NCBI RefSeq assembly: GCF_023983475.1
Contig: NZ_CP092712.1
Location: forward strand, 2,604,001-2,668,000
From: Aliivibrio fischeri ATCC 7744 = JCM 18803 = DSM 507
GTDB taxonomy: Bacteria > Pseudomonadota > Gammaproteobacteria > Enterobacterales > Vibrionaceae
Length of the DNA stretch: 64,000 bases
Direction of reading: 5' to 3'
Shown here: one piece after another, positions 18,323 to 28,837 of the stretch
How positions within the stretch are numbered: position 1 is the stretch's first letter
How the letters are laid out: the number at the start of each line of letters is the position of its first letter
Program-made: the position numbers and the translations under genes
Notes under the pieces: generated by a model
Databases searched by the model: none
What the model was told of the DNA's origin: nothing
What the model saw: only the letters and a program-made list of their open reading frames with translations

Positions 18323-18901
18323 TTATTTTTGGATAAAGTTACGTAAGATCTCATGACCTTGTTCAGTCAAAATAGACTCAGGGTGAAACTGTACGCCTTC
18401 AATAGGTAAACTTTTATGACAAAATCCCATGATCTCATCCATGTCACCTGATTCAGTTTCTGTCCATGCTGTCACTTCAAAGCACTCTGGTAGCGTCTCT
18501 TTTTTCACAATCAATGAATGGTAACGTGTCACCGTAAGCGGATTATTTAATCCTTTGAAAACGCTACGACTAGTGTGAACAATTGCTGAAGTTTTACCAT
18601 GCATGACTTTTTTAGCACGAACCACATCGCCACCAAATACTTGAGCAATGGATTGATGACCTAAGCATACGCCAAGAATCGGTAATTTATCGGCAAAATA
18701 CTTAATGGCTTGTAATGAAATACCAGCTTCATTTGGTGTACATGGGCCGGGGGAGATAACTAAATGAGAAGGGTTTAGTGCTTCAATACCTACAATATCG
18801 ATTTCATCATTACGAACGACTTTTACTTCAACACCCAATTCACAGAAATACTGATATAGGTTGTAAGTAAACGAATCATAATTGTCGATCATTAATAGCA
18901 T
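18323..18901 (-). CDS. pabA: Glutamine amidotransferase, PabA/TrpG type
   Basis: This is a class I glutamine amidotransferase that supplies ammonia to aminodeoxychorismate synthase (folate) or anthranilate synthase (tryptophan). [15 protein letters not shown] opens the protein, the catalytic Cys is in [15 protein letters not shown], and the His-Glu pair is in [14 protein letters not shown]. The 192-residue single-domain form next to argD matches the enterobacterial pabA-argD neighbourhood, so PabA is favoured; a separate trpG would be expected in the trp operon. It follows trpS after a terminator. Confidence 0.88.
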   Translation of the reverse strand: MLLMIDNYDSFTYNLYQYFCELGVEVKVVRNDEIDIVGIEALNPSHLVISPGPCTPNEAGISLQAIKYFADKLPILGVCLGHQSIAQVFGGDVVRAKKVMHGKTSAIVHTSRSVFKGLNNPLTVTRYHSLIVKKETLPECFEVTAWTETESGDMDEIMGFCHKSLPIEGVQFHPESILTEQGHEILRNFIQK

Positions 18902-18926
18902 AAAAGAACTACTTTATAAGATGGAT

Positions 18927-18963
18927 AAAATAAAAATTGCTCGCAGGTCAACCTACGAGCAAT
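18927..18963 (-). terminator. Terminator after trpS
   Basis: On the minus strand, ATTGCTCGTAGGT / ACCTGCGAGCAAT (one mismatch, 2-nt tip) is followed by a T-rich run. It lies 27 nt after the trpS stop. Confidence 0.8.
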
Positions 18964-18989
18964 TGATGATACCTAAATACAATAAGATG

Positions 18990-20006
18990 CTATGGGCGAG
19001 TAACAAAACCTACTGCTTCATACGCTTTTTTCAATGTCACAGCTGCACGCTCAGACGCTTTCTCAGCACCCGCTTTCATTACAGCATCCATGTAAGCACG
19101 ATCTTCACGAATACGCTTGTATTCTTCTTGGATCGGCTCAAGCATAGTAACAATCGCTTCACCCACATCTTTCTTGAAAGGACCGTACATTTCAACACCT
19201 TGGTATTGTGCTTCGATCTCTTCAAACGTTTTGCCAGTCGCAGCAGAGTACAGACCCATAAGGTTTGAAATACCCGCCTTATTTTCCCAATCGTGAGCAA
19301 TGCGTGGCGGCATTTCTGCATCCGTTTGTGCCTTATTGATCTTCTTAAGAATTGACTTAGGCTCTTCTAACAGCGTGATTACGTTCTTACGGTTATCATC
19401 TGATTTAGACATTTTCTTCGTCGCATCTTGTAGGCTCATAACACGAGCATTCACTTGTGGAATGTAAGGTTCTGGTACCGTAAAGATTGGCGCTTCTGGG
19501 CTATAAATATTATTAAAGCGTGTTGCGATATCTCGCGCTAATTCTAAGTGTTGTTTCTGATCACTACCTACAGGCACTTGATGTGCACCATAAAGTAGAA
19601 TATCCGCTGCCATTAGCACAGGGTAATCAAATAAACCAACATTGACATCATTTGAATGACGTGCTGATTTATCTTTAAATTGAGTCATACGGCTCAACTC
19701 ACCCATTTGAGTGTAACAGTTAAGAAGCCAACCAAGCTGAGCATGCTCTGGAACGTGTGACTGAACAAATAGCGTGCTCTTCTTTGGATCAACACCAACT
19801 GCTAGACAAATTGCCAACGCATCTAGTGTCGCTTCATGCAGTGCTTTAGGATCTTGACGAACCGTAATTGCATGCAAATCTACCACACAGTACTGACAAT
19901 CATAATCGTCTTGCATCTGTTGCCATTGACGTAGAGCACCCAAGTAGTTACCGATACTTAGTTCACCTGATGGTTGAACGCCACTTAATACGATGGGCTT
20001 GCTCAT
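18990..20006 (-). CDS. trpS: Tryptophanyl-tRNA synthetase
   Basis: TrpRS charges tRNA-Trp. The class I HIGH-equivalent is SIGN (residues 17-20, in [15 protein letters not shown]) and the KMSKS loop is intact in [14 protein letters not shown]. The 338-residue length is standard. In E. coli trpS is the last gene of the dam operon; here it follows gph, but a strong hairpin separates them, so it may have its own promoter. Confidence 0.97.
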   Translation of the reverse strand: MSKPIVLSGVQPSGELSIGNYLGALRQWQQMQDDYDCQYCVVDLHAITVRQDPKALHEATLDALAICLAVGVDPKKSTLFVQSHVPEHAQLGWLLNCYTQMGELSRMTQFKDKSARHSNDVNVGLFDYPVLMAADILLYGAHQVPVGSDQKQHLELARDIATRFNNIYSPEAPIFTVPEPYIPQVNARVMSLQDATKKMSKSDDNRKNVITLLEEPKSILKKINKAQTDAEMPPRIAHDWENKAGISNLMGLYSAATGKTFEEIEAQYQGVEMYGPFKKDVGEAIVTMLEPIQEEYKRIREDRAYMDAVMKAGAEKASERAAVTLKKAYEAVGFVTRP

Positions 20007-20029
20007 GGTTATGATTCCTTGTTTAACTG

Positions 20030-20064
20030 TAAAAATTAAATGATCCGCTGTGGGATCATTTAAT
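20030..20064 (-). terminator. Hairpin between gph and trpS (terminator or attenuator)
   Basis: A perfect inverted repeat with 12-bp arms (ATTAAATGATCC / GGATCATTTAAT) and 6-nt loop is followed on the minus strand by a T-tract. It lies within the 119-nt gap between gph and trpS, about 60 nt after gph. Confidence 0.7.
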
Positions 20065-20125
20065 GGTTATTCTATATAGTTTGATAAGCCTGAACATTAT
20101 TAGTTACTGTACTTATCAATGAATA

Positions 20126-20809
20126 CTATCTTGCCATACTCAACACGGCTAATAAATACTTAAATTCATCGCTAACTACATCAGGTTGGCTATCTGAGAT
20201 AGATTCGCCATGATTATAGCCATAAGTCAGTGCAAAGCTATGACATCCAGCAGCTTGAGCCGCTTGTATATCATTTTTAGAATCCCCAACCATGAGCATT
20301 TGAGACGCCGTTAAACCATGTTTATCAAGCAGCCAATTTAGCGCAAAAGGATTCGGTTTCTTCTCGGCGAACGTATCACCACCAATCACATCACTAAATA
20401 AGTGAGTAAGCTGATGCTGCTCAAGAAGTTCAGGTACAAATTGAGACGGTTTGTTTGTCACCAAGGCTAAGGTATAACCTTGCTGATGCAATCGTTCTAA
20501 CGTGTCTTTAACATCAGGATAGAGGTGACTAAGTTGATGACCACCGTCATGATAATGTTGATCTAATCTTGCACGAGCTTGCTTTATTAATTCAGCATCA
20601 AGATCATCTTTCACGATATAGTTTTGACTTAACGCGCGAGAGACGAGTACATCAGCACCATTACCAATCCAATGAGATGCTTGCTCCAATGTAACGCGAG
20701 GGTGTCCCATGTCTTGCATCGCAAGATCCACCGCTCGAGCTAAATCAGGAACGCTATCAAGTAGCGTCCCATCTAAATCAAAAGCAATCAGTTTGATATC
20801 TTCAAACAT
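20126..20809 (-). CDS. gph: Phosphoglycolate phosphatase
   Basis: This HAD-superfamily hydrolase removes 2-phosphoglycolate arising from repair of oxidised DNA ends. Motif I FDLDGTLLDS (nucleophile Asp11, acid Asp13), motif II VTNKPS, the Lys in EKKPNPFAL, and the acidic motif in MVGDSKNDIQAAQAAG are all present. Length is 227 residues. It lies 5 nt after rpe in the dam operon. Confidence 0.94.
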   Translation of the reverse strand: MFEDIKLIAFDLDGTLLDSVPDLARAVDLAMQDMGHPRVTLEQASHWIGNGADVLVSRALSQNYIVKDDLDAELIKQARARLDQHYHDGGHQLSHLYPDVKDTLERLHQQGYTLALVTNKPSQFVPELLEQHQLTHLFSDVIGGDTFAEKKPNPFALNWLLDKHGLTASQMLMVGDSKNDIQAAQAAGCHSFALTYGYNHGESISDSQPDVVSDEFKYLLAVLSMAR

Positions 20810-20814
20810 GAATC

Positions 20815-21492
20815 TTAGTTACCTTTCACTTTTGCTAATTCAGCACGCATTTCATCAATCACTTCTTTGTAGTTTGGTTGATTAAAGATAGCTGAACCTG
20901 CAACAAACATATCTGCACCCGCTTCTGCGATTTCACGGATGTTATCTACTTTTACACCACCATCAATTTCAAGGCGAATATCACGACCTGACTCGTCAAT
21001 CATTTTGCGTACTGCACGTAGTTTATCAAGTGTATTTGGAATGAAAGATTGACCGCCAAAGCCTGGGTTTACAGACATTAGTAAGATCATATCAACTTTA
21101 TCCATGATGTATTCAAGGCATGATAATGGTGTTGCAGGGTTTAAAACTACACCAGCCTGACAACCGTGCTCTTTGATTAATTGAAGTGTACGATCAATAT
21201 GCTCTGAAGCTTCTACATGGAAAGTGATCATTGTTGCACCCGCTTTTGCAAACTCAGGAACAATACTATCAACAGGCTTAACCATTAAATGAACATCAAT
21301 AGGAGCTGTGATACCGTAATCACGTAATGCTTTGCAGATTGGAGCACCAAAAGTTAGATTTGGAACATAGTGGTTATCCATTACATCGAAGTGAACCACA
21401 TCAGCACCTGACGCTAGTACTTTTTCAACGTCTTCGCCTAGACGAGCGAAATCAGCAGAGAGAATAGATGGTGCGATCAAAAAATCTTTCAT
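20815..21492 (-). CDS. rpe: Ribulose-phosphate 3-epimerase
   Basis: Rpe interconverts ribulose-5-phosphate and xylulose-5-phosphate. The 225-residue TIM barrel starts [33 protein letters not shown] carries the metal-binding His and Asp, with further ligands in [12 protein letters not shown] and [12 protein letters not shown]. It is within the dam operon, 5 nt before gph. Confidence 0.97.
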   Translation of the reverse strand: MKDFLIAPSILSADFARLGEDVEKVLASGADVVHFDVMDNHYVPNLTFGAPICKALRDYGITAPIDVHLMVKPVDSIVPEFAKAGATMITFHVEASEHIDRTLQLIKEHGCQAGVVLNPATPLSCLEYIMDKVDMILLMSVNPGFGGQSFIPNTLDKLRAVRKMIDESGRDIRLEIDGGVKVDNIREIAEAGADMFVAGSAIFNQPNYKEVIDEMRAELAKVKGN

Positions 21493-21659
21493 GTTGAGCC
21501 TCAGGTTAGTAATTATTTAGATACCGCTAAATTGATATAGCGCAATCGATTAAATCGACGGCGCAATTCTACCTGATATTTTGGGGGCTGTCTTATGTGA
21601 ATAAAGGGACACAAATCACATAAATCTGGCGTTCGAAGAAAAAAGAGTCTTAAGTTAAC

Positions 21660-22490
21660 TTATTCTGTGCATTTAGGTGCATGAAACAAAGCCATAAGCT
21701 CATCCACTTTATTTCGCCCTGCACCATTTCGGCTAATGGTTCTTTTCACTTTAATCGTATTAAGTGTCGCACCATGATATAAGCGTCGAGTCAATGTTGT
21801 GTCGTGATTTGAAATCAATACGGGTATATCACGCTCAAATGCGGCTTTCTCTGCAACATCAGCTAATGCAGCTTGATCATCCAACGAAAAACCATTTCCT
21901 GCATAAGAGGTAAAGTTAGCGGTCGTTGATAACGGCGCATAAGGAGGATCACAATAAACAACCGCACCTTTGCGAGCACGTTTAAATGTATCCATATACC
22001 CTTCACAAACAAATGTTGCTTTCTTCGCTTTTTCAGCAAAAAACACCATCTCTTTTTCTGGGAAATATGGTTTTTTATACGAACCAAATGGCACATTAAA
22101 GCCACCTTTCTTGTTATAACGGCATAAACCATTAAAACCATGACGATTCATGTATAAAAACAATAACGAACGACGATAAGTATCAGTACACTGATTAAAC
22201 TCAACACGTAACGCTAAATACACTTCTTTTTTATTGTATTCAGGTTGAAATAACGCGCGAGCGTCTTCAATAAAACGCTGCGGTTCATCTTTAAGGTGAT
22301 TATAAAGATTGATAAGATCTGGATTAATATCCGCTAATAGATAATGATCATAATCTGTATTCAAAAATACAGAACCCGCCCCAACAAAAGGCTCTATCAA
22401 TTTTCTAGCATCAGGGAGATGACGTTGAATTTCTTCTACTAGGCTATATTTACCGCCAGCCCACTTGAGAAATGCGCGATGCTTTTTCAT
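21660..22490 (-). CDS. dam: DNA adenine methyltransferase Dam
   Basis: Dam methylates adenine in GATC, marking the old strand for mismatch repair and timing replication; Dam is essential in Vibrio cholerae. Motif X/I is KWAGGKYSLVEEI and EPFVGAGSVFLN (SAM pocket); the catalytic motif is DPPY in VVYCDPPYAPLS. Length is 276 residues. It lies 76 nt after damX and 167 nt before rpe. MutL, at the right edge, works in the same repair pathway. Confidence 0.96.
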   Translation of the reverse strand: MKKHRAFLKWAGGKYSLVEEIQRHLPDARKLIEPFVGAGSVFLNTDYDHYLLADINPDLINLYNHLKDEPQRFIEDARALFQPEYNKKEVYLALRVEFNQCTDTYRRSLLFLYMNRHGFNGLCRYNKKGGFNVPFGSYKKPYFPEKEMVFFAEKAKKATFVCEGYMDTFKRARKGAVVYCDPPYAPLSTTANFTSYAGNGFSLDDQAALADVAEKAAFERDIPVLISNHDTTLTRRLYHGATLNTIKVKRTISRNGAGRNKVDELMALFHAPKCTE

Positions 22491-22572
22491 ACGTCTTTTA
22501 CGCCTTTTTACCTTAATCCAGAAAGCGGGGGATTGTACCCTATTTTTTAGCTAGGATCTGTTTATCTTATGG

Positions 22573-24096
22573 TTATTTTACAGAATCAATCTCGCGATGG
22601 ACTTGTACTAACGATTTAGCCCAAGGACCCAAGCTTTGAACTGACGCTGGCAAAGTTTTTACTGCCCCACGAGCGGATGAAATTGATTCATAATCACCAT
22701 AACTAACAATATACCAAATAGAACCATTTCTTAATGCTTGATAAATACGAGCAGAACCTTCTATTTTATGGTCATCCAAAAATTCTTGCACCGCCTCTTC
22801 ATTAGTCAAAGCCGCTAATTGCAATATATAACGCTTACTTGAAATCGCTTTTAGCTCTTTATCCGCTAAAGTAAATGTGATTTTAGAATCTGCTTTGTCA
22901 GGCGTTACTGTAGAAACCGATGTTTTTTCATCTTTTTTCTTACTTTCAGATGTTGTTTTTGGTTTATCCGCTTTTTCTTGTGTTGCTGTAGGTGCTTTTT
23001 CAACCGTTGGCTTTTCTTCTGGTTGAACAGGTTCAACGTCCAGTGTTGGCTTCTCTTGTACTTCTTTATCTTCAGTTACTAAAGAGTCAACTAACTCTGA
23101 AGGAACAACCACACGTTTCCCTGTTTCTTCTTTTGTATCAGCAATGACCGGAGTATCGATTACATCTGGCGGAATAGAATGCGTATCGTCTTCTGGTTGA
23201 TTCGTCTTATCTACTTCAGTATCAATTGACGTTGGATTTCCATCTAAATCTAATGCAACTCGAGTATCTTGCTCTAATGTGTTATCGACAATAGATGAAA
23301 TTGGCATCGTTGATGATTGATTTAACCACCAATACGCTCCAGCAGAGCCAAGTAATAAAACAGACGCTAGCCCTAAAATACCAACAGGTGATCGAGTCAC
23401 CGAACGAATAATAACGCGACGCTCTGTTTTCTTCTCCCCAAGAGCAACTAGCTCAGCAGGCAGACGATTACATTTACGAGCCAAAGTACGAAGACGCGAT
23501 TTTTCGTCTTTATCGACAGCAAAGCGAACCACTAACATTTCAGCAAAGGTAACGGCTTCTTCTTCTGTTAACGGATTAATATCAATATCAACAGGCTTAT
23601 TATCCTGTCCATAAGACATTTGAGACAGTGTTTGAGTTAGCTTTCCTTTTTCAGCAAATAATAAAATATTAATTTGCCAATTTGGTGCCGATTGCGCTTT
23701 TTGAACCAATAGCCATAGCTCACTCAAAAGCTCAGATGAAAGCAAATGTGCATCATCAATCGCTAAGACTAAATTACACTTTTCACCGGCAAGCATTCGA
23801 CCAACACTATCGACAACAGAATCAGACTCATTAAACAAAGGGTCTCGAACCACTTGCTTTAAAATAATGCCACGCTGTTGTTGAATAGATTGATTTGGGT
23901 GACACATCAATAGCACTTGATCTGCATCATCACACCATTTTTCAAGATAACGCTGAGCTAGCCACGATTTACCAGAGCCTTTGACTCCTTCTATGTGAAC
24001 TAAATTAGAACCAAAACGAGAAACAAACTGAATGCGAGATAACACATCAATTTGGCTTTCTAATTCCAAAACAGTTAAATCATGACCAATACTCAT
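22573..24096 (-). CDS. damX: DamX, SPOR-domain division protein
   Basis: DamX is a septal-ring membrane protein that binds denuded peptidoglycan. The 507-residue protein has an N-terminal AAA-like ATPase region with P-loop GVKGSGKSW (about residues 38-46) and Walker B-like LVLAIDDAH. One membrane segment (GILGLASVLLLGSAGAYWWL, about residues 238-257) follows, then a long Thr-, Glu- and Lys-rich linker, and a C-terminal SPOR domain (RYILQLAALTNEEAV to SLVQV). It starts 8 nt after aroB. Confidence 0.9.
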   Translation of the reverse strand: MSIGHDLTVLELESQIDVLSRIQFVSRFGSNLVHIEGVKGSGKSWLAQRYLEKWCDDADQVLLMCHPNQSIQQQRGIILKQVVRDPLFNESDSVVDSVGRMLAGEKCNLVLAIDDAHLLSSELLSELWLLVQKAQSAPNWQINILLFAEKGKLTQTLSQMSYGQDNKPVDIDINPLTEEEAVTFAEMLVVRFAVDKDEKSRLRTLARKCNRLPAELVALGEKKTERRVIIRSVTRSPVGILGLASVLLLGSAGAYWWLNQSSTMPISSIVDNTLEQDTRVALDLDGNPTSIDTEVDKTNQPEDDTHSIPPDVIDTPVIADTKEETGKRVVVPSELVDSLVTEDKEVQEKPTLDVEPVQPEEKPTVEKAPTATQEKADKPKTTSESKKKDEKTSVSTVTPDKADSKITFTLADKELKAISSKRYILQLAALTNEEAVQEFLDDHKIEGSARIYQALRNGSIWYIVSYGDYESISSARGAVKTLPASVQSLGPWAKSLVQVHREIDSVK

Positions 24097-24104
24097 ATCT
24101 TTTT

Positions 24105-25193
24105 CTATGCCTTACATTGCTCAATTACTTCAGCAAGTACGCTTTCAGAAACACCTGTAACTACTTCAGAGCTACCAATGGAAGTTGGTAGAACCAAACG
24201 CAATTTACCTGATAAGACCTTCTTATCACGCATCATGTGCTTCATAAACGCATCTACTGTCATTTCTTTTGGTGCTTTTAATGGTAACTTGGCTTTTTCT
24301 AAGATAGAACAAATGCGCTCTACATCAGACTGGGAAATTAATCCCTCTTTTTGCGCGGTTACCGCTGCCATAACCGTTCCGGCAGAAACTGCTTCACCAT
24401 GAAGCCAATTACCGTAACCCATTTCAGCTTCAATCGCATGACCAAAAGTATGACCTAGGTTCAAGAGTGCACGCATTCCTGATTCTTTTTCATCTTTAGC
24501 AACGACATCCGCTTTGATTTGACAACAACGTGAAATCGCATAAATCAACGCATCATGATCTAACGCGTATAATTTATCCATATTCTCATCAAGCCAATCA
24601 AAAAACTCTCTATCAACAATGATGCCATATTTAATCACCTCAGCCATTCCTGCAGCAAATTCACGCTCAGGTAATGTTTTAAGGCAGTTTATATCAATAA
24701 TAACGGCTTTTGGTTGATAGAAAGCACCAACCATATTCTTACCAAGGGGGTGATTAATGGCCGTCTTGCCGCCAACAGATGAATCAACCTGAGAAAGAAG
24801 CGTGGTAGGTATTTGAATAAAGTCGACACCTCGTTGATAGCAAGCAGAAGCAAAACCAACAACATCACCAACAACACCACCACCTAAAGCAACAATCGTC
24901 ACATCACGACTGTGATTTTCTTCAAGTAAGAAAGTAAGTATTTGGTTAAAAGTATCTAAATTTTTATATTGTTCACCATCGTCTAATTCAAGCAGTGATA
25001 CTTGGCATTCAAAGGTGTTTAAAGTGTCAATAATTTGTTGGGCATACAGAGGCGCAACCGTCACATTACTGATAACGACAACACGTTTTTTGGCAGGTAT
25101 TACAGATGAAAAATGCGCCGGGTTGCAAAACAACTCGGCGCCGATAGAGATGGGATAGCTACGTTCTGCTAAATCTACATGAATCGTTTCCAT
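24105..25193 (-). CDS. aroB: 3-Dehydroquinate synthase
   Basis: AroB cyclises DAHP to 3-dehydroquinate, step two of the shikimate pathway, using NAD and a divalent metal. [19 protein letters not shown] is the NAD/phosphate region. Metal ligands are the Glu in [10 protein letters not shown] and the His residues in [11 protein letters not shown] and LHGEAVSAG. Length is 362 residues; it lies 36 nt after aroK. Confidence 0.97.
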   Translation of the reverse strand: METIHVDLAERSYPISIGAELFCNPAHFSSVIPAKKRVVVISNVTVAPLYAQQIIDTLNTFECQVSLLELDDGEQYKNLDTFNQILTFLLEENHSRDVTIVALGGGVVGDVVGFASACYQRGVDFIQIPTTLLSQVDSSVGGKTAINHPLGKNMVGAFYQPKAVIIDINCLKTLPEREFAAGMAEVIKYGIIVDREFFDWLDENMDKLYALDHDALIYAISRCCQIKADVVAKDEKESGMRALLNLGHTFGHAIEAEMGYGNWLHGEAVSAGTVMAAVTAQKEGLISQSDVERICSILEKAKLPLKAPKEMTVDAFMKHMMRDKKVLSGKLRLVLPTSIGSSEVVTGVSESVLAEVIEQCKA

Positions 25194-25229
25194 GATTCGT
25201 TCCCACTTTATGTCTATTAATTGCTTAAA

Positions 25230-25748
25230 TTAACGCTCTTCAAGCATTTGAATGATTTGGTTTGCAACTACTTTTGCACTTTGATCATCGGTACGAACAA
25301 CGTAATCAGACACTTCTTCATAAAGTGCGTTACGTTCTTTCGCTAGTGCTTCTAACACTTCACGAGGCTCATCAGTTTGAAGCAGTGGACGTTTTTTATC
25401 ACGTTGTGTGCGTGCTAACTGCTTCTCAATTGTAGTTTCAAGATATACAACAACACCACGAGCAGATAAACGATTACGACTCTCTTTACTAATTACAGAG
25501 CCACCACCCGTCGCAAGAACAATACCTTGCTCTTGAGTAAGATCGTTAATCACACCTTCTTCACGTTTACGGAAACCTTCTTCACCTTCAACATCGAAAA
25601 CCCAAGCAATATCTGCGCCTGTGCGTTCTTCGATTACCGTATCAGAATCAAGAAACTCCATATGAAGTTGTTGAGCTAAGTGTCTACCAATTGTGCTTTT
25701 GCCGGCGCCCATTGGGCCAACAAGGAAAATATTTCGTTTTTCAGCCAT
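25230..25748 (-). CDS. aroK: Shikimate kinase I
   Basis: AroK phosphorylates shikimate. The P-loop is GPMGAGKST (residues 11-19), the shikimate-binding DSD lies in [18 protein letters not shown] is present, and the lid contains KKRPLLQT. The 172-residue length is typical. It is the first gene of the leftward aroK-aroB-damX-dam-rpe-gph run and follows the pil operon after 224 bp, the same order as in E. coli (hofQ-aroK). Confidence 0.97.
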
Positions 25749-25972
25749 TTTTCAGAAATTATGCAAAGTTCATTAACGACATTGCCAACAGTTGTCTCTT
25801 TAATAGACGCTCGCCTGTGGCACCATATTCCTCACAGATATTTCGTGATCAGACCGAAAATTATCTCAGCTAACTAGTAGTGATTGCAATAGCTAGATGA
25901 AAAGTTCAGCATAATTATTTTTTTTTACCGCTTTTTTTCCTATAAATCATGCTGAATTTGAATACTATCTCA

Positions 25973-27721
25973 TTACTGTATAACAACTTTTGGCGTAACG
26001 AATATCAATAATTCTTTTTTACCTATATTTTCAGAGCTTCGACGAAATAACGCCCCAAGCAGAGGTAAGTCACCAAGAAGAGGCACTTTCTCAACGCTAT
26101 TTGATAACGAATGTTGATAAATACCACCTAAAACAACCGTTTCTCCATTATCAACTAATACTTGAGTACCAATACGTTGAGTATCAATAGCTACCGCCTC
26201 ACCAGTACCCGTTTTAACCACTTGCCCAGGTCTATCTTGTGTCACCGTTAAGTCTAAAACTAATCGATTATCTGGGGTAATCTGCGGTGTTACCATCAAG
26301 CTTAATACCGCTTTTTTAAACGATACCGATGTTGCTCCGCTGGATGAAGCTTCTAAGTAAGGAATTTCTGTACCTTGCTCAATATAGGCAGGTTTTTTAT
26401 TGGTCGTAATCAAACGTGGACTAGAGATGATCTCAGCCTTCGATTCTGCTTGAAGTGCCGAAAGTTCTAAATCAAGCAATAAATCAGAGCCTAATTTCGC
26501 CACCTGAAAAGCAATGCTTGAAGCGGCAGGATTCGCTAGCCCTAAATTCACATTTAAGAAATCATCGACAGGAAGACTATTATTGCCACTCTTCTTATCA
26601 TCACTTCCACCGCCATCATACAATCCCACAGCGGCTAAATTGCTTTCAATAGAGCCACCAACTGTTGTACTGCCGTTGGTATTGGTTATCCCCCAACGAA
26701 CCCCTAACTCATCTAAGTTACCTTCATTTACCGTTACAATACGAGCTTCAATTTGAACCTGTTTAATTGGAATATCTAACGTATCAATGATGTCTTTGAT
26801 TACCGTAATGTTCTCTGGAAGGTCTCTTAACAATAAAGAGTTTGTACGTTCATCTACCGTGATACTGCCACGGCTAGATAACATGGTAATTTCACCTTCA
26901 CCAACAAGCAGCTCTGCAATATCTGACGCTTTAGCGTATTTAATAGAAAGGATCTCAGATGATAGCGCAGCCAGCTCAGATGCCATTTGAGCTTGCTCTA
27001 ATACTTGCTGCTCTTGTGCATCAAGCTCTGTTTTAGGTGCGATCAAAACAACGTTACCCTCGACACGTTTATCTAACCCTTTAACTTGAAGAATAATATC
27101 AAGCACTTGCTGCCATGGCACACCATCCAGACGTAAGGTTAAATTCCCCGTAACAGAGTCCGCAACAACCAAGTTAAAATCATTATAATCCGCGATCAGC
27201 TGCAATACATGACGAACTGGAATATCTTGGAAGTTAATCGAAATAGGCTTACTTTTATCTTCACTATTCGAGCTAATTGGCGATTTTTTCTCACTTTCTG
27301 GCAATTGAGATACCACCACTTGCAAAGAAGGCCCTTTCAGGAAGTAGTCATATTGATAGTCGCCTTTAACATCAACAGATAAAACGGTACTACTTGGCTC
27401 TCTAAATGTTTCAATACGAGAAACAAGAGTGGCAAAATCTTCAACATCTAAGATAACCAATTTATCATCGCTGACTTTGGTGTCATGCAATTCAATAATC
27501 AACTTATCTTTTTCTTTACGTAAATCCACAGTCGCAGCAGCAGAAGCTAACTCTACTGTTATGACACCTTCTTTTTTCTTACTTAGTTGAAAATCTACTT
27601 CAACAAGCTGATTCATCACTGACTCTTCAGCAATGGCATTCAAATGAACGAAACTGAACATAATAAATGCACATAACCGAATACAATATGAATTGATGAG
27701 TTTATTGCGTCCTAGCGACAT
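25973..27721 (-). CDS. pilQ: Type IV pilus secretin PilQ
   Basis: PilQ forms the outer-membrane pore for type IV pili and DNA uptake. The 582-residue protein has a signal-type N-terminus, an AMIN-like beta domain (about residues 35-140), secretin N domains (ISINFQDIPVRHVLQLIADYN, NLTLRLDGVPWQQVLDIIL), and a C-terminal secretin domain (VQIEARIVTVNEGNLDELGVRWG, then VDNGETVVLGGIY and VPLLGDLPLLGALFRR). It is the last gene of pilMNOPQ and precedes aroK. In vibrios this operon serves competence and attachment pili. Confidence 0.93.
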   Translation of the reverse strand: MSLGRNKLINSYCIRLCAFIMFSFVHLNAIAEESVMNQLVEVDFQLSKKKEGVITVELASAAATVDLRKEKDKLIIELHDTKVSDDKLVILDVEDFATLVSRIETFREPSSTVLSVDVKGDYQYDYFLKGPSLQVVVSQLPESEKKSPISSNSEDKSKPISINFQDIPVRHVLQLIADYNDFNLVVADSVTGNLTLRLDGVPWQQVLDIILQVKGLDKRVEGNVVLIAPKTELDAQEQQVLEQAQMASELAALSSEILSIKYAKASDIAELLVGEGEITMLSSRGSITVDERTNSLLLRDLPENITVIKDIIDTLDIPIKQVQIEARIVTVNEGNLDELGVRWGITNTNGSTTVGGSIESNLAAVGLYDGGGSDDKKSGNNSLPVDDFLNVNLGLANPAASSIAFQVAKLGSDLLLDLELSALQAESKAEIISSPRLITTNKKPAYIEQGTEIPYLEASSSGATSVSFKKAVLSLMVTPQITPDNRLVLDLTVTQDRPGQVVKTGTGEAVAIDTQRIGTQVLVDNGETVVLGGIYQHSLSNSVEKVPLLGDLPLLGALFRRSSENIGKKELLIFVTPKVVIQ

Positions 27722-27747
27722 GAGAGATTCCTAATCCTTTATTTCAA

Positions 27748-28266
27748 TTAATGTTTCAACGCCAGTTTTACATATCTTTGTTGCCAGCATCCCATTCCAT
27801 CTGGCAGGGTTTCTTTCAACGTAATTTGTTTTGATTTAATCGCAACCACTTGACCATTATTGGTCCCCATGTACTGCCCTTTGCGAACTTTAATCACACT
27901 CCCTTTCGGTGTTTGTATCAGAGCGGTAATGTCTTGGTCTGCTCCCATCACGCCTTTTAAACGTAACTTACGCAATGAATATCGCTCTAATGCTCCTGTT
28001 TTTTTTCTGTATTTCGGCTGCCAACACGTTTTTTTCTTTTTCGGTTGGGTTACTCGCTCAGGTTGCTTAGGAAGAACAAAGGGGGAACGAGCTTCTGATT
28101 GGGCATACACTTCCACCTCAAAAGGTACAACGTTAGCTAATACTTCCACCTCTTTATGTCCTGATCGTTTAGCATCAGTATAAAAAGTATCAAGAGAGTC
28201 CTTATTCGCTTTACACCCAACCATCAACATCAAGGTTATGGCTGAAACAAACATCCGACTATTCAT
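27748..28266 (-). CDS. pilP: Type IV pilus lipoprotein PilP
   Basis: PilP is an inner-membrane lipoprotein linking PilN-PilO to the PilQ secretin. The N-terminus MNSRMFVSAITLMLMVGC ends in a lipobox with lipidated Cys about residue 18. A flexible middle is followed by the beta-domain LRKLRLKGVMGADQDITALIQTPKGSVIKVRKGQYMGTNNG, characteristic of the family. It overlaps pilO by 8 nt. Confidence 0.9.
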   Translation of the reverse strand: MNSRMFVSAITLMLMVGCKANKDSLDTFYTDAKRSGHKEVEVLANVVPFEVEVYAQSEARSPFVLPKQPERVTQPKKKKTCWQPKYRKKTGALERYSLRKLRLKGVMGADQDITALIQTPKGSVIKVRKGQYMGTNNGQVVAIKSKQITLKETLPDGMGCWQQRYVKLALKH

Positions 28267-28837
28267 GGTCCCCCCTAAATTGGTAGGTATAAGCCATTAC
28301 ACGAAAGTGCAATGTACTACTCTCCTTACTCACCCTTTGAATATCAATATTTTCCAAGCTGACAATACGTGGTAAATCAGCCATGGCTTCAGAAAACGAC
28401 CCGATGTCGTGGTATTGCCCTGTCAGCTCAATATTCAGAGGTAACTTATATAAAAAGGTTTTATTTTGCTTCTCACCCCAGTCAATCCGAGTAAAAGTAA
28501 GCTTATTTTGAATACCAACCTGGTTGATACCTGAAAGCATGCTTGCTAACTCTTTTTGAGCGGGTAACTGCTGCGACAAAAACTCATATCGTAGATTCAA
28601 TTCATTCAATTGATCTTTCATTTTTGGCATAGCAGCAACTTGGTTATATTTATATTTCACCGTTGTTTTTAAGCTTATTTCATCCAATTTTGACTGCTCG
28701 ATACTTTCTTGTATTGGTTGTAACCAAAACCAGTATCCAGCACCTTGAATACATAAACACAACAACAAAATCACTAACAGCTGCGGAACAATCGGCCATT
28801 CCGTAATTTCATCTAAATCTAATTCGCGCCAATCCAT
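28259..28837 (-). CDS. pilO: Type IV pilus assembly protein PilO
   Basis: PilO dimerises with PilN in the inner-membrane alignment complex. The 192-residue protein has one membrane helix (VIPQLL... about residues 17-37), a coiled coil (IEQSKLDEISLKTTVKYKYNQV region), and a C-terminal ferredoxin-like domain. It shares one base with the pilN stop and overlaps pilP. Confidence 0.9.
   Translation of the reverse strand: MDWRELDLDEITEWPIVPQLLVILLLCLCIQGAGYWFWLQPIQESIEQSKLDEISLKTTVKYKYNQVAAMPKMKDQLNELNLRYEFLSQQLPAQKELASMLSGINQVGIQNKLTFTRIDWGEKQNKTFLYKLPLNIELTGQYHDIGSFSEAMADLPRIVSLENIDIQRVSKESSTLHFRVMAYTYQFRGDHE

Noticed and set aside
25905-25956. Inverted TTCAGCAT / ATGCTGAA arms downstream of pilQ
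   Set aside because: The arms are 36 nt apart with no clear hairpin-plus-T-run; too weak to call a terminator or a mobile-element remnant.
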